This document shows, one piece after another, positions 54,396-64,000 of a stretch of 64,000 nt of DNA. The DNA is from Ophiura sarsii (Eukaryota; Echinodermata; Ophiuroidea; Amphilepidida; Ophiuridae), in NCBI GenBank assembly GCA_035610835.1, contig CM069455.1:62001-126000 (forward strand), given 5' to 3'. The notes beneath the pieces were generated by a model. That model ran no database searches. It was not told where the DNA came from and was given only the letters and a program-made list of their open reading frames with translations. Numbering within the stretch: the stretch's first letter is position 1; each line of letters starts with the position of its first letter. Made by a program: the position numbers and the translations under genes.

Positions 54396-54905
54396 CCGGA
54401 CACGGGCGTATTCACGAATATTCCGGTTAAAATATGCGAGCGAGGTGAATGGGACAAACGCTTAACAAAAGATTAAATTCAAAAAATGATACTGACACTG
54501 GAGTTCGTTATCGCTGGAGTTGGGTATCCAACTCCAGCGGTTTTAGGATGAAATAATTTAGATCCGACATGTAATGAATTTTATGGGGGCATATAATCAA
54601 AATTTACGGCCGTTCGTGTCCACCATCGTCTGCAATATTCTAAGAATCGTGTATCGATTGTAGGAGACCATTGAATCAAAACTGTGAAAATTATTTAACT
54701 ATTACGTTCTGGGACGTTGACATTTTAATTCAGATTCAGGCTTTGTGGTAGAGTCTATGAATTGCTTTCTTGTATCTTGAATCAGTATTTGTACCCAGAT
54801 GTCTTTAAAATGTATATTAGATTTGGATATGCAAATATGAACACATATGTATGATCACAATTGTGGGGAAATGGTTTAAATAATATAAAACAAATGATAG
54901 ATTTT
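54396..54905. repeat. Dispersed repeats, inverted copy of 41730-41900 and more
   Basis: 54396-54625 is the inverted partner of the repeat near 41500-41900 (ACACGGGCGTATTCACGAAT, GGCCGTTCGTGTCCACC). 54649-54690 matches 16687-16740, and 54725-54905 resembles 41930-42090 (GAGTCTATGAATTGCTTT). A mosaic of repeats. Confidence 0.65.
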
Positions 54906-54988
54906 TGCAAAATCTGCGACATTCGTCGTGTTTACTATATTCTGTTTGGTATATGAATCATTTTTCACTCTCAATTTCTATATGTATT

Positions 54989-55071
54989 GATGGCCGAGCG
55001 GTTAAGGCGTTGGTTTCATGTCCTTTTTCGATATATTTACGGGAGTTCGAGCCCGGTCCGGGGCGTGTACT
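54989..55071 (+). repeat. tRNA-like (Leu/Ser type) pseudogene
   Basis: GATGGCCGAGCGGTTAAGGC is a textbook Leu/Ser D-arm, and GGGAGTTCGAGCCCGG resembles a T-arm 45 bases later. The acceptor and T stems do not pair properly and the anticodon stem is poor. Either a tRNA pseudogene or the head of a SINE. Confidence 0.5.
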
Positions 55072-55375
55072 TTTCTTGTTTTTCTATAAAATTTGTCATC
55101 AATTATATTATTCATTTAGTTTCACATTAATGGCGGTTAAAAGTGTGCAAATCATTTTTTTCTTCTTCTTCTGCGAATTAAATGATAATTAAAATAAAAC
55201 CCTGCACTTCTCACTTAATTAATCAACATCAAAACATTTTATACATGCGCATGGCATGCCTAGCACGTCTGCGATTATTATGGGATATTTATTGCACAAT
55301 ATTTTGCTTCGTTATTTCATGGAACTATGGGGTCCAAGGGTGATAACAACGTGGTGGAAAGTCGCGATTACTAAT

Positions 55376-57021
55376 GGGGCCCTCACATGTATCCGTGTGA
55401 GCTGAGCGGCCCCTTACCGTGTGAAAAATGGGTGCGGACGGCGGCACACACGGTGGGCCGTTTCCCGTCCGTTGAACACGTTCAGGGGACTTTGCCGGCC
55501 ACCGGAGTTTTGAACATGCTCAAAACTCCTGGAGGACGGCGCACCCGTTCGCAACCGTTTCGCACCCGTTTCGCGCCCATTCGCAGGGCGGTGGTGGACG
55601 GTGGTGGACGTCGACCATCTTAGCGACGGAGTGCGAATGGCCGCATGCAGCTGGTAACCGTTCTCGGAACGGACTCTCAGCAGGCATGTTGCAACTCTCT
55701 AAATGTAAAAGAGCTAAAACTCACTCTTTCGAGAGCTCTAGGAGGGACAGCTCTTTTTTTGGAGTGAAGTTCACCCTTAAAAGAGCGATTTTCACTCTAA
55801 AAAGAGTTAAAATCACTCTGAAAAGAGTTGAAATCACTCTTAAAAGAGAGACAAATCCCTCTGAAAGAGTGAACTTCACTTCTTAGAAGAGCCGTCCCTC
55901 CTAAAGCTCTCGAAAGAGTGAGGTTTAGCTCTTTTACATTTAGAGAGTATTATAGATGTTGGTCGTACGAATTCCGGAATGCAAATGAAGCGGCGAGCTT
56001 GAGCGCTCAGCTTGAAAAGGGCGGTTTGATGATGTAATCAAGACGTTTCGGCCGGTACCCATGCGTTCCGACCGGTTAGGAACCGGTATGGAGGTGTTAT
56101 GCACACGGTGAGGACACGGTAAGAACGGTAAGCTAGAACTGTATGAGGCCGGTGATCCCGGGACAAGGCCGGTGAGAACCCGGGACAGACCCGGTGTAGA
56201 ACGGTATGGACCGAGGACCCGGTGAGGAGGTGTTATGCACCCGGTAAGAACGGTAAGCTAGAAATGTATGAGGACGGTGAGCCCGGTACCCGACCGGTGA
56301 GGGCCCGGTATAGACCCTGTATATAACGTTATGGACCCGGTGGCCACAACAATGCGCCCGTTGAAATTGTTTACTGATTGTTTGGACTCTGTTGTTTTTC
56401 TATTAGACGGTAAGGTGGCCGCCTACCATTACCGCTCGGCGAACGGGCGCGAAACGGGTGCGCCGTCTGTATACCGTCCTCAAACCGGGCTCTCACCGTT
56501 TGCCGCCGCTTTTACTCACCCGGCAAGAGTTTTGAGAATGGTCAAACTTCTTGCCGGGCGCGGATGGCCGGCAATGTCCCCGGCAACGTGTTCAACGGAT
56601 GGGAAACGGCCCACCGTGTGACATCACCGTGTGCCACCGTGTGCACCAATTTGTCACACGGTAATGGGCCGGCCAGCTCACACGGATACATGTGAGTACA
56701 AATGTATTTTACAGAGATTCCCGGAATGTGAGCGAAGCAGCGATCTTGAGCGCTCAGCTTATACAGGGCAGTTTGATGACGTTATCAAGGCGGTTCGGTC
56801 GGTACCCAAGCGTTTCGGCCGGTGAGGAACTGGTGAGGAGGTGGTATGAGCCCGGTTCCAGGCCGATAAGGACCCGGTATAGAACAGTATGAACCCAGTG
56901 ACAAACAAAATAAATGCGGCCGTTGACATGTTTTGCTGATTGTTCACCGTGTTGGACTCTGTTGTTTTTCTATAAGACGGTAAGGGCCCGCCCAGCTCAC
57001 ACGGATACATGTGAGGGCCCC
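55376..57021. mobile_element. 1.65-kb GC-rich inverted-repeat element
   Basis: GGGGCCCTCACATGTATCCG at the left and CGGATACATGTGAGGGCCCC at the right are inverted ends of ~37 bp (continuing TGTGAGCTGAGCGGCCC). A third copy of the end lies inside near 56665-56696. The body is rich in ACCGGT, GTGAGGA and AACGGTAAG minisatellite-like repeats, in sharp contrast to the AT-rich surroundings. No transposase domain was recognised in its frames. Flanks do not show a clear duplication. Confidence 0.75.
55694..55948. mobile_element. 255-bp fold-back nested in the GC-rich element
   Basis: ACTCTCTAAATGTAAAAGAG pairs with CTCTTTTACATTTAGAGAGT. The arms include GAGGGACAGCTCTT and many AAAAGAG/CTCTTTT units (CACTCTNAAAAGAGT). 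AT-rich inside GC-rich DNA, hence an insertion. Confidence 0.85.
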
Positions 57022-58505
57022 ATAAGGAATGGTTGGATATTTTTGGATGCTGTTATATTTTCCGAAGCTGGCGATGTTAGCTAAGATGCAAGTGTGTTAA
57101 ATAAACCTTGATTCTGCTGCGTAACTTATGTTTGACCGATCGTGAAACATCTGAAAATTATAATTACAAAGTGTTTTGTTAAAATACATCATACAATCTT
57201 CTTTTTCGTATTTCCTTTGCCGTCTGTTAATTTCATTTTAGGACGTTGACCAGTTTTTCAAAGACGCTTGGCCAGCGTCGTCTGCCTGTTAGTAATTTGA
57301 TAATACTGCCCTCTGTCGATGAATACGATGATGTCATTATAAAATAATAGAGGGCAGTATTATAGGGGTGGTCTAAAGGAAAGAGGCATGTTTTGTAAAC
57401 ATTTTTCTGGAATGGGAAGTAAGTTAAATCATCTGTTTAATACCAATATAACATGGAAATGCTGTATTTTCCATATACAAACGAAAAAAAGATAACTTTC
57501 CCTCTAACTATAACCGGTATAGCGCTTGCCCAAGATACTTCCATTTACGATTTTTTTTTTAAATAAGTGAAAGGGAGCATTTTTCTTATTGAATTTAATC
57601 ATTTTTAAAACTAAAATCACTTTCGACCCTTTCCTATTTTTTTGTATTTTCACGATGCCATAACTCTATGCAAAAATAGATTACATGGTGTATTGGCTAT
57701 GCCTACATTATATTTGGCTTGATTTATGTATTGCCAGATCAGAGCTAATAGTTCTCAAAATAATAAACATGGAATTTAATGAAACAAAACCTTTCTTTAC
57801 TATATCAAGCCGCCCACAAAATTATCATTCCTGATAAAAAACTTTTTCTTTATTTCAATTTCAATATTTGATTTTGGGGAAAATATTTCTTGTATTGAAA
57901 TTGTTGTAAAACAAAATTACAATTCATGCTTGTGTCTGTGTACTTTCTATATGGCTTTATATGATTTTATACACAGTTACATGTTCAGGCAGTGCCATAG
58001 TCTTCCTTATCAGAACACTTGCTGTGCTGACTGACGTCCTATTTGGATGGTATCTCCTTAATCAAACAAGATTAACTATTGTGTCTCTCAACAGACTAAA
58101 AACAGACTAAAAACAAATACAAATTACTCGATCCATCATAGGCTGCGGGGAACTGATAAACTATGCTGCATTATTGCGCATGTAATTATTTTACGAATGT
58201 GGCATAGTAGCTTGCAAAAATGAAACATGGCTGCCTCCATCTATGTAGAAAGACCTAAATTTTATCATTTTGCCAATCCCACGTTAATAGGGTTCGGCTC
58301 GCTAACGATGTAACTTTTACAACCGCAATTATTGATCACGCGTATGTATCTCCACATGTTTATTGGTACTATGGCACTTCCAGTAAACGAGCCCAATTAT
58401 GTTGCGCGCTGATATGCCTATGTCAACTTATTATATTGATACACAAATAAACTATGCTGTAATATATTTTTCTTTCACATTCATCCAACACAAAATTCTT
58501 GCCCA
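57022..58505. other. Intron, mostly unassigned, with one 62-bp MITE-like hairpin
   Basis: TAATACTGCCCTCT (57301) and AGAGGGCAGTATTA (57349) form a tiny TA-bounded inverted-repeat element. Nothing else recognised. Confidence 0.5.
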
Positions 58506-60960
<2,455 letters not shown>

Positions 60961-60989
60961 CAGTCCTAGTGATAAGGAGATCGATAGTA

Positions 60990-61480
60990 AATAGTTTAGA
61001 AAAACATTTGTTTGCTAATGTTTGTTAAATATTTTTAAAACATTTTAAAATGTTTTTAAAATGTTGCTGAAATGTTTGCATACAATGATTTTCTATTAAT
61101 TGATAACTTTTCATCAAACATTTAGAGAATGTTAACGCACATTTCTAAATAATATCGTAAACAATTATTTTATTTAAAAAAATTAACATTAACTGTTATC
61201 TACTGCAAACGTTTCAAAGATATTACTTGAACCATTTGTGATCATAATTATTGTTTTCCTAATGTTTCCAAAACATTGTGGAAATGTTATGAAAATCTGA
61301 TATTGAAAATGTTTTTAAAACATCGCCAAGCAAACATTGACACGATATTGTCATATCACATTGTGCAAATGTTCAAATAATATTTCCTGATGATATTGCT
61401 TTTATAATGTTTGTCAGACATTGTGCCAATGTTATCAATTCCACGCATGCGCACTGACCTTGAATATATTGGTTTTGTAA
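60990..61480. repeat. AT-rich block with repeated AATGTTT/AAACATT motifs
   Basis: Many copies of AATGTTT, AAACATT and AACATTGTG spaced irregularly, e.g. TTTAAAACATTTTAAAATG near 61032. GCAAACATTG recurs. No gene. Might be the body of a MITE whose ends were not resolved. Confidence 0.45.
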
Positions 61481-61684
61481 CACTATGGATTTCATATTTA
61501 TAAATTTTGATAAATGATTCGATCCACGTCATGCACTATTTCATAATTTAATGGCAAGTACCCAGCAAACATAAAAACGGTATAAATGTTATAATAATGT
61601 TTTATATCATATATATAATATAATATAAAGCAGTTTACCAACCCACGGTGTTTACAATAGACAATATAACAAACAAATATTAAC

Positions 61685-61790
61685 AACACCGGCGAATGTC
61701 CCAACGAAAAATAAGCAAGGACATTCACCGGCGGGGATTTGAACCCTGGTCTCCTGATAAATTTTGCGCGTCCAAGTCCGTCGCGAAGTC
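61685..61790 (-). repeat. tRNA-like SINE fragment with flanking inverted repeat
   Basis: The minus strand reads GGAGACCAGGGTTCAAATCC, a box B-type T-arm, then CCGCCGGTGAATGTCC. The same GGTGAATGTCC text is inverted 40 bp away (CACCGGCGAATGTCC near 61689). Likely a SINE remnant. Confidence 0.45.
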
Positions 61791-61799
61791 GAAAATTTC

Positions 61800-62273
61800 G
61801 TGTATTAACGCATGTATTTAATTCTTATATATACTGTTGTTTTAAGTATCTCATTTCTGATCAAAAATGTCATATTTTATTTGATTACTCCAACAATTAA
61901 TGCATTTAGTGTTTTACGATGCCTTAAATAAGTGAAAACTTCATTTTTGAATCAAATTTGGTTAATTTGATACAAAAAATGACAATTAATTACCTTTAAT
62001 GAGTATTAATTATTCGTGTTCACTCAATGACCCGACCTTTAACTGACGATATCTCCGTAACTAATTTCGACCATTTTGTGACCGTGCGCGCAGGATATCT
62101 GGAAAACTAAAGGGTCTAGGACGTTGAAATTTGGCCAGAATACTGTTAATAAGATAGGCTTTGAAATGAAATAGAATGGAGACTCTAACCCTATTAGTTT
62201 TAGTAAAATGTGCTCTCAACCCCTAATTCCCTCTTAACATATTCATTATCATAACATCTTATCTATCTTTCAG
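61800..62273. other. End of gene 2 intron 1
   Basis: AT-rich; the last ~40 bases (AACATATTCATTATCATAAC, then TATCTTTCAG) match the intron end before the gene-1 ectodomain exon. Nothing else seen. Confidence 0.5.
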
Positions 62274-63515
62274 GTAATCCTGAAACGTGTGGAACACGTT
62301 TCATTTTTACATTTCCAGCTCCTTACCAGTCCTACACTCACAAAGCCTACGTGCTAGTTACCACACCATCAAACGATCCAGTCTATGTGAATACATCCGT
62401 TCCGGGGATAGGTTTCCTACACACTACAATAATATCTAGCAGTAATCTCGCAAGTATTACCCTACCTGCTAACGTAATATTTAATTACAACGATACCTTG
62501 GTAAATAAAACCGTTATCGTCAATGCTGATGGTAATGTCTGTGTATATGGAATGTGTGCACACAGCAATAGTGCTGATGGATTCACTGTACTTCCTACAA
62601 CAATGATGAGTCGACGTTACGTGCTGGCCTCTTATCAGTCCCAATATGCGTCTGAATTCGTCGTTACCGCACTAGCAGAAGAGACTAACATTACCATAGC
62701 TATTAACCATGAAGGCCATGACAACATGCAGAATGTGACGCTGCAACCTTATGAATCCTTCCAGTATCGGGACACCACCCACGATCTTACAGGAACTTTA
62801 GTAACGTCCAGCAAGCCCTTGTCAGTTATGTCTGGCAACGAATTTGCTAATGTCCCAGCTGCAGTATGTTGTTACAATTATCTCATGTCTCACATGTCCG
62901 GGGCAGAGGAATCTGGACGCCATTTTGTTCTGGCTCCGTTTCTAGGTCGCACTTCCGGATACATTTTTCGCGTAATCGCATTGCATGGCAATACTCACGT
63001 TTATATCGGTAACTTGGACAGTCATTCTATTGAACAGTTCAGCTTCTATGAAGGTAACACATGGTCTACAGATAAAATCACAATCATATCATCCGATAAG
63101 AATGTAATTGTTGCCCAATATGCTAAAGGTGGTTATAGCGAAAGGCCTCGTGGTTTCGGTGATCCATTCATGCTGCTTGTTCCCCCTACGAGTTTCTTTT
63201 CAAACAATGTAACATTCCCTGTACCCTTAGTTCCAAGGTCCCCTCTTCAACAGTTGTACATAAACGTAATTGTCCAGTGTGAGCACAGTCTAGACATCGC
63301 CGTCAGTGGCAGTACAAATGTGGAATGGGATGACCGATTAAATAATGGAGGGGAATATTGTGTCAACCGAAAACGGATGACCAATGGATTACACTCCATT
63401 GGACATCGATCAAGTTCTGTGACATTTGCAGTCGTTGTGTATGGCTTTGGCTCTTACAATTCTTATGGATATATGGCTGGATACAATCTTCATGCATTTC
63501 AGCATACGACTCCTG
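62274..63515 (+). CDS. Gene 2 exon 2: IgGFc-binding-protein-like ectodomain
   Basis: 1242 bp, phase 1/1, acceptor CTATCTTTCAG and donor GTAAGT. Encodes 414 residues: NPETCGTRFIFTFPAPYQSY, SVPGIGFLHTTIISSSNLAS, VNKTVIVNADGNVCVYGM, RRYVLASYQSQYASEFVV, DLTGTLVTSSKPLSVMSGNE, FSFYEGNTWSTDKITIISSD, YNSYGYMAGYNLHAFQHTTP. Same family as gene-1 exon 2, ~85-90% alike. It keeps a GGYSERPRGFGD loop where gene 1 is ten codons shorter, and has a CC pair (VPAAVCCYNY) absent in gene 1. Whether it is joined to stalk, membrane and kinase exons lies beyond the window. Confidence 0.85.
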
Positions 63516-63526
63516 GTAAGTATTAA

Positions 63527-64000
63527 CGAGGGTCATTCAATAAGTTCTACCTCCTAGCCCATAACTTTGTTATTATATAAGCCAGTCTTATGAAATGTAA
63601 CACAATTGTAGCGTGGAACCTCAGCTACAAATTCATTATAAATTGATCCGAGTAACTTTTTTAGAGATGAAGTGAAAACTAATTCTAGAAGACAAACCGT
63701 ACCTATTTGTCAAGTATAGCCGTTCTAAATGTCAGATATCTCTTTAACAGACCATACACAATAAAACCGACTGATTTTTCTATATACGAAAAACACACTC
63801 TCCGATTAGCCAGAACTAGATCAGGACAACCATTTAGTTTCCCCCCTCCCTTAGAGAACCCTGTAAAAGTCATATTTAATTTTCATAAGATATAACAGAT
63901 CTTCAATGTACAGGACTAAATGGAAAGATTTCAAGTTTCTCGAAGAGATAAGTTTCTACCATTGACTACCTGATTAACTATTCTGAAGGTTGCACACAAG
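63527..64000 (+). repeat. Dispersed repeat, matches window start
   Basis: Starts 12 bases after the exon donor with GAGGGTCATTCAATAAGTTC, continues through TTATTATATAAGCCAGT and CAGATATCTCTTT, and runs off the window. Same repeat as 1-660. The first bases resemble mariner-type ends, and no transposase is readable. Confidence 0.6.

Overview
This is animal nuclear DNA. It has long introns with GT-AG splice sites, AT-rich intergenic sequence, long homopolymer runs, and a dense load of LINEs, tRNA-derived SINEs, MITEs and fold-back elements. The gene content (a receptor tyrosine kinase whose ectodomain is an IgGFc-binding-protein-like domain) together with CR1-like, L1/Tx1-like and R2/Hero-like retroelements fits an invertebrate deuterostome or another marine invertebrate. 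The species cannot be fixed from the sequence.

Main gene (+ strand, 5526-39739). It can be rebuilt exon by exon with every splice phase closing: a signal-peptide exon (5526-5592), one 1200-bp ectodomain exon (17415-18614), an array of six intact 84-bp phase-1/1 cassette exons plus one broken copy (22474-26420), a transmembrane exon (27501-27643) and nine tyrosine-kinase exons (28963-39739). With all cassettes included the product is 990 residues: signal peptide, IgGFc-binding-like domain, Thr/Ser/Glu stalk of 28-residue units, one membrane helix, a juxtamembrane SH3-ligand motif, and a complete kinase with a YANL tail. Each cassette can be added or skipped without shifting the frame, so stalk length looks tunable by splicing.

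Second gene (+ strand, 47498-63515 and beyond). A paralogous signal-peptide exon and a 1242-bp ectodomain exon lie downstream in the same orientation; the rest is outside the window. The exon-1 regions of both genes sit in a ~2-kb segmental duplication (3213-5765 and 45752-47748). Only the first copy carries a 619-bp 5'-truncated LINE insertion; the second preserves the empty site.

Mobile DNA by region. 0-3 kb: TTAA-flanked MITEs, a TAAGGG microsatellite and a tRNA-derived SINE. 9.5-16.2 kb: a satellite-like repeat carrying nuclear-receptor DR1 motifs, split by a ~4.76-kb CR1-like LINE with a 6-bp target duplication. 18.9-25 kb: a 2.4-kb inverted-repeat element, CCA/CCT-rich DNA, a TA-flanked 720-bp element and a hAT-like element with an 8-bp duplication. 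27.8-34.1 kb: kinase introns hold a poly-C-rich element, a Mutator-like element with a 9-bp duplication and two large fold-backs. 40-55 kb: L1-like and R2/Hero-like LINE remains, nested fold-backs of 386 and 753 bp. 55.4-57 kb: a GC-rich element with 37-bp ends. 58.5-61 kb: a minus-strand CR1-like LINE ending in a long (ATT)n tail.

No rRNA, intact tRNA, CRISPR array or prokaryotic operon was seen. The strongest candidate for something undescribed is the chimeric IgGFc-binding-domain receptor tyrosine kinase with its expanding symmetric cassette-exon array, tandemly duplicated.
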